A stretch of DNA of 64,000 nt, from the NCBI GenBank assembly GCA_022539475.1, contig VCMS01000022.1, positions 186,001 through 250,000 on the forward strand, written 5' to 3'. Source of the stretch: Gracilaria domingensis. Taxonomy: Eukaryota; Rhodophyta; Florideophyceae; Gracilariales; Gracilariaceae. The notes below the pieces were generated by a model. That model was not told the DNA's origin, did not search any database, and was given only the letters and a program-made list of their open reading frames with translations. The translations under genes and the position numbers were made by a program. Shown in pieces: positions 9,001 to 19,860 of this stretch; within the stretch, counting starts at the first letter, position 1; every line of letters begins with the position of its first letter.

Positions 9001-12000
9001 ATGCCGACCGACTCTTCTTCCTCGGCAAAGAACGGCTCGCAGCCCGCCGCCGCTAGGCAGCCTCAGCTCTCGCAGCCCCCTTTTCGCTATGCTCCCCCGC
9101 AGCAGCAGCTGCCCTACCCCATTGGCGGCGGCGTCCCCATCATGCCTCGCCAGCCGCCGCCCCCTGCCAATGCGCAGCCCGCACCCCCCTACTACCCCTC
9201 CCCCCCCTTCCAGACGCCCCCTATGTCCGCATACCCTGGCCCCATGCAGCAACCATACCCGCTCAATGGCTATGTCTACCAACCCACCCAATACCCGTAC
9301 CACATGCCCAACGCTCCCCCACAACCCATGCTAAACGCTCGTCCGCAGTCTGCCTTCAGGACCCCCGCCCCTCCCCCGCAACCCGTCCACAAGAGCATCC
9401 TCAAGATTGTCGACCCCGACACCAACGAAGAGGTAAAGATCGACCAACAGGCCGCCTCCGCCCCTCCGTCGTTTCCGAGCCGAATCACCCACCGGTCAAG
9501 ATTCCCCCAAGGCGTTCCAGGGCTCTCGAGCTTGTTCCAGATCCGGCTGATGCACCCGAACCATCCCCTGCTTCAGAGAACAAATCGGCTGACACCGACC
9601 AACCAACCCCGCCGAAAGTAAGCATAATTGCTGCTCCCGTCTCTGATTCCCACCGCGAACTTGACAAGGGACCCCTTCCATCAGAACCTCAAGCTCTACT
9701 TCAAGCCCAACCTGAGGCACAGCCCGAACCTGTAACGGAAACCTCTAATGAATCTTCAAACTTGGCTCCAGTAACTGCCCCTGCTCAATCTCAGCCGATC
9801 CCTACCGAGACACATACTGATGATAACAAGGAAAAGACGCAGCCCTCGACCCCAACTGACGTCACGCCTGTTATGAAGCCTTCCACGCCGGCTGAAATCG
9901 AAATCATGACCAGCGATGTGTCCTCTACAACATTAATCGATGCCCAACAGGAAGAGAAAGATCTTCCCTTACCTCCAGTGGAACCTTCATCCGTATCAGC
10001 GCTTCCAGAGAGTGCTACGAAGACTCCTGAGGAGCCCGTCCCACCGACACCAGTGGTTCCGGACGATGCACCAGCTGCGGATGAGCCCAGCCCTTGCACA
10101 GAACCATCAGCGGAAGTCTTAAAAAGCGAACCAGAATCTGAGAGCCCTACCAGCCCACTGGAAGCAAAACAAGAACGTGAGGAGAAGCCTACTGCGGAAG
10201 AGGCTTCCCCAGCTCCTGAACAGACCAAAGGTGACGACGCTGAAGAAGAATCAGTGGATGAAGACAAGTCGCCGAGCGACAGTGCCTCACATGGCTCGTC
10301 CCCGCCACGACGAACACGCTCGGGCTTCTTGTCGGATGGCAGATTAATATATCCGCCATCGTTCATGTGGGCAGTGCGCCCGACCATTCCGGCTCGGAAA
10401 GTCACAGAGTACGATGCAGGCCTTCGAGGCGGAGGACGCGATATATTCAAAGGCGAGTCTACAGGCGGGCGCTCCGACCCACGTTCGCAATCGGGGCGAA
10501 ATCGCGCGCCGTTGTCTTCAGACCCGCGCGGGTCTCGCACCTATCCGTCTTCGGGCTCCGCACCCTTCAGCATGCCTATGGGCGGTCCTCATGGCTCTGG
10601 CCCTGGAGGGCGCTCGTTCCCGGACTTTGACCTCAGCCTTGCTAGATCGCAAGCCCCACCACCTCCAAGAGGAGGACAAGCGTCCGCCAGGGAGGGTGAT
10701 CCAAGGGGATCGAGACAGCAACAAGGAAGAGGTAGGTATGATCAGTCGAGGCATTCAGGCTCGGATCCATTCATCCATCGCGCCCCTGTAGAGAAGCTCA
10801 AGCGCACAGAGAACGGATGGAAGAGAAACAAGGAAGCAGACGATGATATCACTGCTAAGGTCAAGCAAATCCGATCCCTCCTAAACAAGCTAACTCTCGA
10901 AAAGTTCGACAAGATATTCAAGCAGATTGTCGACATTGATATATCCTCTTCCGCACTACTTGACCGTATTGTGAAGGAGATCTTCGAAAAGACTTTGTTT
11001 GAGCCAGAATTTTCTGGGATGTATGCTGAGCTTTGTCGCCGTCTAGAAGCTGAGCTTTCGGTTCCTTCCAAGAGAGCAAATGTCACCGATTCCGAAGGGA
11101 AGCCAATTCCCTTCAAGAGAATTTTGCTGAACAACTGCCGGGATGAGTTTACTCGTTTCGCAGAGTCCGCAGAATCGAAGGACGACGAGAAGAAGGGAGA
11201 AGAGGAATCGGGCGAATCTGAGGAGAATAAGCCAAAGAAAGAAATGACAAAGGAAGAGAAAGAAGAAGCCGAACTGAAGGCCACAAATGCGAAGAGGAGA
11301 ATGTTGGCAAATGTTCGTTTCATCGGCGAGCTTTATCTGAAAGATCTTCTCAAAGAGCACATCATCCACCGTAACTGTATCCAGAGATTGCTGAAATTGG
11401 GTATCGAAAGCAAGGAGGAAGACGTCCTTGAAGCACTGTGCAAGTTAGTGAGCAAGACTGGGGCGAAGATATCGACCAATCCAGAAGCTGAAAAGCTTAT
11501 CAGAGAATACTTCTCCCGGTTTGAACTTCTTAGCCGCGACCACACTCTGCCTGCTCGAATCCGTTTCATGATTCAAGACTTGATTGAGCAACGTCGTAAT
11601 GGATGGAAAGTGCGTAGGGAAAAGAAAGGTGCGAAGACTATCGCAGAGATTCACAAAGAAGCCAAAGAGGAGGAGCGAAGAAAAATGGAAGCGCAGCAGG
11701 CAGCGAGAGACCGGAGACATCGCGGCGGTATGGGTGGTCGCGATCGCATTCCTCAAGGCTTTGTACCGAGAATGACTATGCCGTCAGGCCCAAGACAAGG
11801 TGGCAACCAGTCGCGGCTTGATCGGACTCTGGAGAAGCAACCGAATCGTCCCATTTCTAGTATTTCTGGCGGTTTCCCGCCCGTCAGTCTTCGTCCAGGC
11901 ACTTCCTCGGCCCGGGTTGGGTCTTTGCGGCCTGGTGGTTCTTCCTTTGGGTCATTTGGGGTCCTATCGTCCGACAAAGACACTAGCGCCAATGGACAGA

Positions 12001-13163
12001 CGACTGAAACTCGTCGATCAAAGATGGGGGGTTGGCAGCCTGTTTCGCGTCGTTCTCAGTCTAGTGCTCCGAAATCTGCTCCTCCCAAACCTGATGTGAT
12101 GGATCCTAAGATCTTGAAACGAAAAGCGAAGGGAGCCATGGAAGAGTACTGGGCGAACCCGTCCCTTACCGAGGTACGTGAGATCCTAGCAGAGGAAATC
12201 AAGGCCCCGAATTACAAGTCTTTCATTCATGAAGCCCTTGTCGCGACGTTCAGTGCAAAAGTTGCCCACCAAATCAAAGGTATCGATCTATTCGTAGGTT
12301 TGGTAGAGGCACCAATTCCCGGACAGGTGTTCAGTGAATGCTTTTCTAAACTTGTTGGAAAACTATCCGACATGGAAATTGATAATCCAAGAACAGGGGA
12401 GTTCTTGGGACGACGGGTTGGGTTCCTCGCAAGGGATATGCAAGCAATTGAAGACCCAAAGAGAAGAGCCAATCTTGCGATATTTACATTCGCAGAGCTA
12501 TATCAGAGATTGAATGCGTCAGTGCCAGACGATGACGAGAGAGCAAACATTGTGCGACAGGTGGCTGATAGAATACACGTTGACTTTGCCGGAGACATGA
12601 GTGCATGGAATCCTATGCGAGGACTTGACAAACTGTCAGACATGCTGAAGGACAATAAGGTTTCGTTTCTTGTTCCGTATCTCGAGACGGAAACTCGACT
12701 CAAAGAACTAATTAGTGAGAAGGAATCTACGGAGAAGGTCGAAAAACTACTTCGCTCCGCGTCTGAAGTCGCCAATTCGAACTTGATGAGGATGGTCGTG
12801 CGATGCGGATTTGATACATTTTTCATGAGCTCCACGGATGAAGTGGTAGAGCAGTTCAAGAAATGTATTGGTACTCCAGTGGTGAGCGGTTTCGGCTCCC
12901 TATCACCGGACGTCCAGTTTTCAGTACTGCTTGCTACTCAAGTGTTTATTGGGCGGAGCTTAAATTTCTTACCACCCCTGTCAAACACTGATGAGAAGCA
13001 TGGAGACGTTGCGTTTAAGGCGCTCTTTGAGTCTGGACTTGTGGCAAGTGGTACGTTCACACGGTGGTTGCGGGACAAAACTGAAAGTGAAAAAGTTGCA
13101 TGCAAGAAGGAGATGATTGAACAAAGTCATCGCTTCTTCAAGTTGTTGCCGAAGGCAAAGTAA
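9001..13163 (+). CDS. Eukaryotic translation initiation factor 4G (eIF4G-like)
   Basis: Scaffold of the cap-binding complex eIF4F, linking eIF4E, eIF4A and poly(A)-binding protein. The N-terminus from the ATG at 9001 is Pro/Gln-rich and reaches ILKIVDPDTNEE. Reading then must move to another frame, which is open from before 9500 to the stop at 13163. A 68-base GT-AG intron at 9433-9500 (GTAAAG...CAAG) keeps phase exactly; a sequence error is the alternative. The long second part has an acidic Pro/Ser/Glu-rich region, an Arg/Gly-rich stretch, then a MIF4G domain (about 10845-11590; LLNKLTLEKFDKIFKQIVDI, IFEKTLFEPEFSGMYAELC) and a C-terminal MA3 domain (from about 12130; EYWANPSLTEV). A YPPSFMW stretch near 10350 only loosely resembles an eIF4E-binding motif. 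Confidence 0.88.
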
Positions 13164-14648
13164 TGAAATGGCCAGTCATGTACGTACAAAGGTGACTAGA
13201 ATAATTACCGTAATTGAAAGAGCATTGTAAACTTGGTACAATTTCCGTTCTCAATCCGTAGATGTAAAGCTTCGCGCGCAGTTTTTGCACACTTGAGACT
13301 GTACAAACGTACCGAAGGTACCAAACGTAGCCTTCTACGTCTACCTACCTCTCTCTCTTTTATGGGCACACTGGTACCTACCTCTAGTGCCTAGGAACGA
13401 TGTACAACGGTACCTGTCCGAGCCCCGAGCCAAGTTAGTGCATGAACTGATTTCAATCAGGTTGGCATTCAAGGTTCATCTAATGAGGCTTGATTCTCAT
13501 CGTCCGTAGGTGTAGAACATGCTCAAACCAAACTATCTTCTGTCTTTTGCCTCGCATATCAAACAAACCACGATAGTCTTTTTCACTGGTGACCAGTTGC
13601 TCAATACAAATCTATCGTTGAAATCGACTTATCGGCTCAGGAAAAGTATGTCGAGAACACAACGCTTCATGAACGAAGAGGTCACCGCGATAGCTTGTAG
13701 CACGAGAACGCAACGCTTTTTGAACGAAGGGTTGTGCCAGTTCTGCGAGACGTGATCAGCATGTTCGCTTTCGTGCTCAAGAGTATTTTGGGTGCGTTGT
13801 CTACACTCTTGGGTTTGGGAGGCAGTGTGGTACACAGAACGTACCGTTCCGTGCACGAACGAGCGAACGAGATATTTATTTAAGGGCATTTGCACCATTC
13901 GCACCTGCACGTATACGGGTACGGATAACTCTTTTGATATATCCGCAAGTGAAATGTCATTCACTGTTGCGCAAACTGCGTATCTCTCTTTGAGTCGATT
14001 CGACGGAAAAAGTTTTCTCAGGCAGCGCTTTGATATCCAGAGCAACTTTTTTTCACGCTCAGTTATATGTGACATGCAAAACAATGTTTAGTGATATACC
14101 CATCCACGTAGCTTACAAAATGCAAGATGAGCCGCTAATCATCATGCTTTATGATCAACGTAGATGTGTCTTTCCTGGTTTACTCGTTGGTTTGTGATAC
14201 AAAGTCTTGAATCAGCCTCACCGTCAATGAGTCATTGTTTGTGTTCCCTGCCACACAGCCAAACTTGCAAAACTTTACTGTAGTTTAGAGATAAGGAACT
14301 ACCGTCCAAAATAAAGAAGAAGAAGAAACTCGCAAAACGTTTCTCATATGATTATCGTCGGTACCTGCAGCTGTCGGGGTTGTGGTCATAACGGAAGCAC
14401 CGCTATGAGACACCTTTTCCGCCTTATGCAGAAGTATCTCAGTGCAAGAGTAGCCAGCATGACTTGTCAGGTACGCGTATCAAACGAATGGCGCTAAGCC
14501 CACGTCGCTCGAGCAAATCTACGTGTGTACGATCCAGGAGAGGGGAACGAGTTCTATAAGAGGAGCCTAGCCCTCCACTAACCTTAACATGCAAGCGCTA
14601 CCGTCGAGTGGAGAAAAGCTGTCTGAACATCACAACTGATCCCCCAAA
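13164..14648. other. Intergenic region
   Basis: About 1.5 kb without a supportable gene. Several short open frames occur on both strands, but none has recognisable content. An imperfect tandem duplication near 13655-13730 repeats AACGCTT(C/T)(A/T)TGAACGAAG. A TATA-like CTATAAGAGG near 14554 could serve the Cys-rich gene downstream. Confidence 0.5.
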
Positions 14649-14957
14649 ATGTGCTCTAGCTGCAATGTCAACTACTATTTTCTTCAACACCCGTTCTGGT
14701 CAACGAATGACGAATGTGACTGTGAGAAATCGAACAAATGCAACTGTGACAAGAACCCCTGCTCTCGCAAATCCAAAAAAAGGGACTCTCGGAAGAAATC
14801 CAGCTGTTCCGATTCCGATGACGATTGTGGTAAATCCAAGTCCTCTTGCGACTGCGATGATTCGAAGTTCAAATTGAGATTGAGGCTGGTGCCCAAACTT
14901 TCTTGCGAGAAGGAAGAAAAGAAGAAGTCTTGTTCTGGCTGCTGCTCCTGCTCTTGA
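14649..14957 (+). CDS. Small Cys-rich protein, possibly metal-binding
   Basis: A 102-residue ORF starting MCSSC and ending SCSGCCSCS. It has 16 cysteines, including several CxC pairs (ECDCE, KCNCD, SCDCD), two CxxC pairs and one CC, mixed with Lys, Ser and Asp. The composition and clustered cysteines recall metallothioneins, but no known class pattern is matched and aromatic residues occur near the N-terminus, which is unusual for them. An overlapping frame from 14608 is Thr/Pro-rich and looks like a shadow. A TATA-like box lies about 95 bases upstream. Metal buffering is an inference from composition only. Confidence 0.5.
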   Translation: MCSSCNVNYYFLQHPFWSTNDECDCEKSNKCNCDKNPCSRKSKKRDSRKKSSCSDSDDDCGKSKSSCDCDDSKFKLRLRLVPKLSCEKEEKKKSCSGCCSCS

Positions 14958-15216
14958 ATCAGACAAAACGGCTGCTCGGATATCAACGGAAAGACGAAAC
15001 AATATGCCAGTAGTAAGACGTACACGTCTCTGCTTGCATTTCCAATTCAGATAACCCCTCATGCTCTCGACTTCTGAGACAGCGGTACAGTTGAACTTTT
15101 CGGCCCTAGCATTTGCCTTCATTAATCCCGTGCTTCGAATAAATCAAGTTATACCAACTAGTTGGGTGTTTTGCGGAGATTGAACATTATGATTAGTTTG
15201 CTCTCAAACACTGAAG

Positions 15217-16152
15217 TCAACCAAAGCTGCGGTAAAGCAGTTGAGAAATGACGGCGGCTGAGGTCATTGCGGCTGTCTCCGTTCGAAGTCGGTTCCTTCC
15301 AAGAGATACCCGGGTAGCACCAGCGTTCAGTAGCTCTTCAATCTCTTCTTCTTCAAATCCACCTTCAGGTCCAGCCAGAAGTAGCACCCTCTGTTCTCTC
15401 TCAACATCCGCCATGAATGAGCCGGTCAGCAAAGGTTTTCCCTTTGGACAAAGTAGTAAAGCAATTGGGTACTGAGATGTTGCCTCGACAGCTACTTCAA
15501 AATCCACAACTGAAACAGTTGGAGTGGAGTCCCGCAATGACTGCTTTGAGGCTGAGATTGCGAGCCGATTCCATCTCTGTAATTTATTCGGGGAGGGAGC
15601 TGTCGCGATTGTCCGTTTTGTTTGCATAAAGTGGATTGAGTCGGCACCTAGTTCAGTTAGCTTCTCTACAAGCCAATCTGCCCTGGATGGTATCTTCGGA
15701 ATCGCAATTATGAGCGAAAGGCTTTTGCTAGGAAGCTCTGATCGTAAAAGCTCAATGACAATCGCTGCTTCATTCTGATAAATAGCGGCCGCAGTCTGCC
15801 CTAAAGAGTTAAGCAGAACAAGTTTATCGCCATTTCTGAAGCGCCGAGCACGAAGATGTTTGCATTCCTCATGTGGAAGCCGCACAATTTCTTTCTCCCG
15901 GAAAAACGAGTCCACAAACACTCGTGTTTCAGCTTTTGCCTTACCGGTTGGGTATGATATTGGATCTCGAGAGGAATCCATGGCATATGCTCCAAAGAGA
16001 ATTGGTTCGTGAATCAAGCTACATTTTTGTGTTGAAGCCATCTCGAGCAGGCTCCTTCTCCCATTAAAAACGACGGAGTTCCAGGCGCACCACCTCCCGG
16101 AGTTTGTGGAGTTCGTGTTCTTGTGCGTGACAACCATTGGTTCTGCTGGCAA
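15217..16152 (-). CDS. RsmE-type 16S rRNA m3U methyltransferase (SPOUT family)
   Basis: A 311-residue protein. Bacterial RsmE methylates N3 of U1498 in 16S rRNA using S-adenosylmethionine; in a plant-like cell this copy would serve plastid or mitochondrial ribosomes. The SPOUT knot signature is clear: LLLAGPEGGFEEEEIEELL, then VSLGRNRLRTETAA. The middle has the family's KLTELGADSIHFMQTKRT and RWNRLAISASKQS. About 75 residues precede the RsmE PUA-like start (TRVFVDSFF), which fits a transit peptide, though residues 35-75 are not classically basic; Met 38 is an alternative start. Single exon. Confidence 0.88.
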   Translation of the reverse strand: MPAEPMVVTHKNTNSTNSGRWCAWNSVVFNGRRSLLEMASTQKCSLIHEPILFGAYAMDSSRDPISYPTGKAKAETRVFVDSFFREKEIVRLPHEECKHLRARRFRNGDKLVLLNSLGQTAAAIYQNEAAIVIELLRSELPSKSLSLIIAIPKIPSRADWLVEKLTELGADSIHFMQTKRTIATAPSPNKLQRWNRLAISASKQSLRDSTPTVSVVDFEVAVEATSQYPIALLLCPKGKPLLTGSFMADVEREQRVLLLAGPEGGFEEEEIEELLNAGATRVSLGRNRLRTETAAMTSAAVISQLLYRSFG

Positions 16153-17285
16153 CTGAACACTTCGACGAAGGCGAAGGCAGGCCGCGTAAAGCTATCTTCC
16201 TGGGTCTAGAGCCCTCTTATCCTTGGTGGAGGTCAGAAGTGGATCAAGTATGTCCAAACTTGATCCTGGTGACGACTTTGCTTAGGACGGATTTGGTGGG
16301 GTCTCGAAAGTGGCCAGGCATTGCGGGCAATGGAGAAAACCTGCAAGTCTGTATCTGCAATGCGGATTTCCATTTTGCAAAATGTTCTTTGACGCGATCT
16401 ATCTGATTTATATTGCCTCTACCCTGCATGCTATCCCTATGATCTTCTTTACTGTTATCTCTGACTGACAGTCTCGTATGTTCATGCCTTTCATGGCAGA
16501 ATCTCTGCCGCTTCCGAGACCGCCCTGAGTGAAAATTCCCGGCACTAGTCATGCTTGGTTGGACTGGCAAAGTTGACTTAGTGATATAGGCAATCGATAC
16601 CTATATGGTACAATTGAGTTCTCTTGTCATGGAATGCCCCTCTACCGACAATCCCCAGATTTCTGAATGGAGAGCTGCATGGGCGGAATGAGCCGACAAT
16701 CGTCAGAAACGAAACGCATGCGGTGAAAACTACTTGAGCTGCTATTACTTTTCTTCGTGTTCTCTCCAAGGTAACGCAATACATCTCTATATGCGTATCA
16801 CGCTATTCAACATAGATGGTGGTCCTGCTACTGCAGTAGGAGGTTTGAGATGTTGGGATTCTTAGTGAATTGCTGTGTACAAGGGCGTCATGCAGGGGCG
16901 TCAAAAAGAAAACAACGAAATGGTTTGGGCGACCAGAGGTCAAAGCGACTGGGCTAATCACTTGTCAAGACGGCGATACTTTTGTTGGTGATCCAGAGCT
17001 CTGGGCATATATAACTTGGGTTGCATACGCTTCCCAAACATATATATGCACCGTAACATAGAACAAGGTGACATTGGTGATGCATACTGCGGGAACTATT
17101 GTCGTCGCTATCGAACGTTAACCTAATTCTCGCAATCATCGCATCCATCGTGGATAGTCGTACTCTCCAATGCAGTATGCTCATGCTACTACATCCGTTT
17201 CGCCCAAAGACAATTCTGCAACAATACGTGCGAAAGTGAGAAAGTATCAAGCTTGGAACAGAGTTGTTTACGCACAATGTCTGAA
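16153..17285. other. Intergenic region
   Basis: About 1.1 kb with only short, compositionally ordinary open frames; nothing supportable is seen. Confidence 0.5.
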
Positions 17286-18251
17286 TTACGGAGTGGGTTG
17301 TACTTGTGTATCATGACTCGTTGGAAAAGGAAGCATGTTAGCATGGTTGAAAATTCTTGCCCGAGTCTGTGCTGCATGAAACTCGCGCGCAAGATTGTTC
17401 AACTTGAAGATGCGATGTTTATGATGCTGATGAGCACGACACTCCTTCCATATTCTATTCGCTTCGTTTAGAATCTGGGTCGCTTGCTCTGCGGCTTCAA
17501 CGCCTTCTTCGCGAATAGGGCTGGCTTGGCACAAGTTCGATGCGGAGAATGGCAGTTTAGGTAGTGCTCTGGGCGAAAGTTTAGCTTCCAAGTAGCGCTC
17601 TGCACGCTGAGCATTGTGGAATTTCGTTTTCTCCATTACTGAGATCGGAGACTCCTCATCGTTGTTACAAGCGCTTAGCTGGGGAGGACATAATTGTTCT
17701 TCTCTAACGCCAATAGCACCAAGAAGGAGTTGCAAGCCGTGCAAGCGACACTTTCGATCTCGAATCCAGGCGTGCAAGTTAGAGTTAGTATTCGACAGGG
17801 AGAACTGAGATCCAGTGGCTTCTACGAAGATGGCCAACGCCAGTGAGGGACATAGATGAGGCCCGCATTGAGCAAGAGAAAGCAAAGTGCGAAAGTGACC
17901 CAATGGAGTCGGGAAGCCGCACGCAGAGCAAGTGAGAAAAAGAGAAGCCGTTTCTTCCTTGGATGGAGGCAAAGTGGGGTCGGACGAGCCATGGGATGAG
18001 TGGAGTTGCTGAAGGGCTCCACAGCCATCACAGAGTACTGTGGGCGTGTCATCTATGAGCAGTTGATATTCGACATTGCGGAAGGACTGAAGGGTTATAG
18101 AATGAGAGGTTTCGGATTTCTTGGAAGATTTGATCGTGGTTAGAAAATCGGAGAACAGACCTGGCCATAGCAGTTGTTGGCGACGACGCCATCGTTGAAA
18201 ACGCAGAAAGGTGGTGACAGTTACATCGATCTTCAAGGGGATAGACTGCAT
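17286..18251 (-). CDS. Unknown protein with a four-Cys zinc-ribbon-like pair
   Basis: A 321-residue ORF that I do not recognise. Residues 74-77 (CDGC) and 108-111 (CSAC) form two CxxC knuckles 30 residues apart, a spacing that fits a zinc ribbon. The N-terminus is basic and hydrophobic. The C-terminal third is His/Arg/Gln-rich and helical looking (AAEQATQILNEANRIWKE). It is divergent from the Dre2 gene, with a palindromic element in the shared promoter. The length and sustained amino-acid character argue for a real gene; the function is open. Confidence 0.6.
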   Translation of the reverse strand: MQSIPLKIDVTVTTFLRFQRWRRRQQLLWPGLFSDFLTTIKSSKKSETSHSITLQSFRNVEYQLLIDDTPTVLCDGCGALQQLHSSHGSSDPTLPPSKEETASLFLTCSACGFPTPLGHFRTLLSLAQCGPHLCPSLALAIFVEATGSQFSLSNTNSNLHAWIRDRKCRLHGLQLLLGAIGVREEQLCPPQLSACNNDEESPISVMEKTKFHNAQRAERYLEAKLSPRALPKLPFSASNLCQASPIREEGVEAAEQATQILNEANRIWKECRAHQHHKHRIFKLNNLAREFHAAQTRARIFNHANMLPFPTSHDTQVQPTP

Positions 18252-18669
18252 CCAATGTGAAAAGGCAAAAAGGTTCAGTAGATACGGGCAAGATGGCTGT
18301 AAAAGAAGTGTTCTCTGAACACTGTTGAACAGTGAACACTGTTCAGGTGCTCTCTCCGCAATGCAGAGTCCGCATTGGCTGTCTGGAACCAGAACATGCG
18401 ATCAATACAGCCGTTTCGGAAGAGCGGGTTGGCGCCAAAACGGCACCACGTGTTCGTGCATGCGTCGTGTGAGACATGGCGTTCATCGCTGGAAAATTTC
18501 CAGTGGAAATCGCCAACTGTTCTGGAAAGGATTCGAGCGTTTCTTTCATAACCCGTCTCCACTCCCTTCGCCAATATTCGCTCATCCACAACGTTAGAAC
18601 CGCACCTCGCCTCTCTACGCCGCCGTTCATAAACAACAGCAGTTCAACAATCCGGATAGTTCTCTTAAA
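18252..18669. promoter_or_regulatory. Divergent promoter, CxxC protein / Dre2, with repeated GAACACTGTT
   Basis: The 418-base shared upstream region holds an imperfect palindrome at 18315-18346 (starts CTGAACACTGTTGAACAGTG, ends CACTGTTCAG) made of GAACACTGTT and its near reverse complement. It could be a binding site for a dimeric factor serving both genes. Confidence 0.35.
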
Positions 18670-19251
18670 ATGGTCAAGAACCTGACCCAGGTGGATCAAG
18701 AGTCCCTGATATCTTTTGCTTCCTCGGCAGCGCCGGGAACACAGGTGTCTCTCCAGGTTCCCAACTCCGATACTGCAGCTGGCGTCAGAGTGCGCCTCAC
18801 GTTAGCGGGATTCATCGACATCAAAGACACTTCAGCGTCCACAATAACAGCTTCTCTTCCGTCATACGAACAAGGAACGTCAGTGTCTCTTTCCGACGCC
18901 CCAAAAGCACCCAGCTCCAATGCATGGGCCACTGCTCTGTCTTCCAACGAACAAGTCGCGTTAGTAGACGAAAACGAACTGCTCAAGCGTGATGGTATTC
19001 CAGACGGCGATGGAAAAGGCTGCGCTCCCGATAGTTCTGGAAAGCGGAAACCATGCAAGGATTGCTCCTGTGGACTGGCCGATGTGTACGAGGAACAGCA
19101 ACAGTCTACCGCTGCTCCGAAGAGTTCATGTGGGAACTGTTCACTAGGTGATGCTTTTAGATGTGCTAGCTGCCCTTACTTGGGACTGCCACCGTTCAAA
19201 CCTGGTGAGAAGGTGGCCATTCCTACTTCTTTTATGACCTCGGATATTTGA
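18670..19251 (+). CDS. DRE2: Anamorsin/Dre2 (CIAPIN1) Fe-S assembly protein, short form
   Basis: Dre2 accepts electrons from the flavoprotein Tah18 for cytosolic Fe-S cluster assembly. Both C-terminal cluster motifs are intact: C118-x10-C129-x2-C132-x-C134 (2Fe-2S site) and C154-x2-C157-x7-C165-x2-C168 in [17 protein letters not shown], followed by the family-typical [12 protein letters not shown]. The protein has only 193 residues, against roughly 270-350 in fungi, plants and animals. The N-terminal 60 residues could be the end of the methyltransferase-like fold, but most of that domain is absent. No matching exon was found upstream, where the divergent promoter lies. The ATG sits in a good context (AAAATGGTC). 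Confidence 0.88.
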   Translation: MVKNLTQVDQESLISFASSAAPGTQVSLQVPNSDTAAGVRVRLTLAGFIDIKDTSASTITASLPSYEQGTSVSLSDAPKAPSSNAWATALSSNEQVALVDENELLKRDGIPDGDGKGCAPDSSGKRKPCKDCSCGLADVYEEQQQSTAAPKSSCGNCSLGDAFRCASCPYLGLPPFKPGEKVAIPTSFMTSDI

Positions 19252-19860
19252 CAACGACGCACCAAGTCGCGATGTCGACGTCGACAGCTTTTACGCTGAG
19301 CACGCAAGAACCGAACTTAGCGGCTGCAAGCTCATGGATCGCGGATCCGTTTAAATGGCTTCTGTCATTCGGTGCTCAGTCGCGAAAGACTCCGTAGGTA
19401 CAAACGTTTCATCGGGAAAAGCAAAGTGGCTTTAAGCCCTCTACGAACGAGATCCCAACTAAATGCAGCGATAATTAATGTGTACTGCTACTTCGATGTC
19501 ATCGCGGAGAAAGGGGCTTTTCTTCGATTATTGTCAAGGCCCCCGTACTGGACGATAGTGGCGCCACTGGGAACTCAAGCATCACAACAGGATTTGGACC
19601 CCTGTGGAGAAGAGCAACGATAGGTGATTGAGCTCAAGCACTCTGTCTTTCCTTTGGAACGTCAAGCGGTATATTCGCGACGTTTGTGAGGTCAGGCTAT
19701 TATATCTGGGCACCCATTTTCACCTTTCACGTTGTCTCACGGCATAAACATATGTCAACGGCTTGTCACACAGGTCCTGAATAGAGTCGAACCAGTCTCT
19801 TTCGGATATCGTACTCGCACAATAAACTCGAGTTCTCTCTAATTTTGGCGTTTATATTCT
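19252..19860. other. Convergent 3' spacer
   Basis: 609 bases between two converging genes. Short frames only; nothing supportable is seen. Confidence 0.5.

Noticed and set aside
9791-10540. 249-codon ORF opposite eIF4G
   Set aside because: Shadow of the acidic, Pro-rich eIF4G coding region.
13629-14084. 151-codon ORF on the minus strand
   Set aside because: No conserved content, and it overlaps an imperfect tandem repeat; likely chance.
15024-15216. Possible extra exon between the Cys-rich gene and RsmE
   Set aside because: No splice-consistent continuation of either protein could be found.
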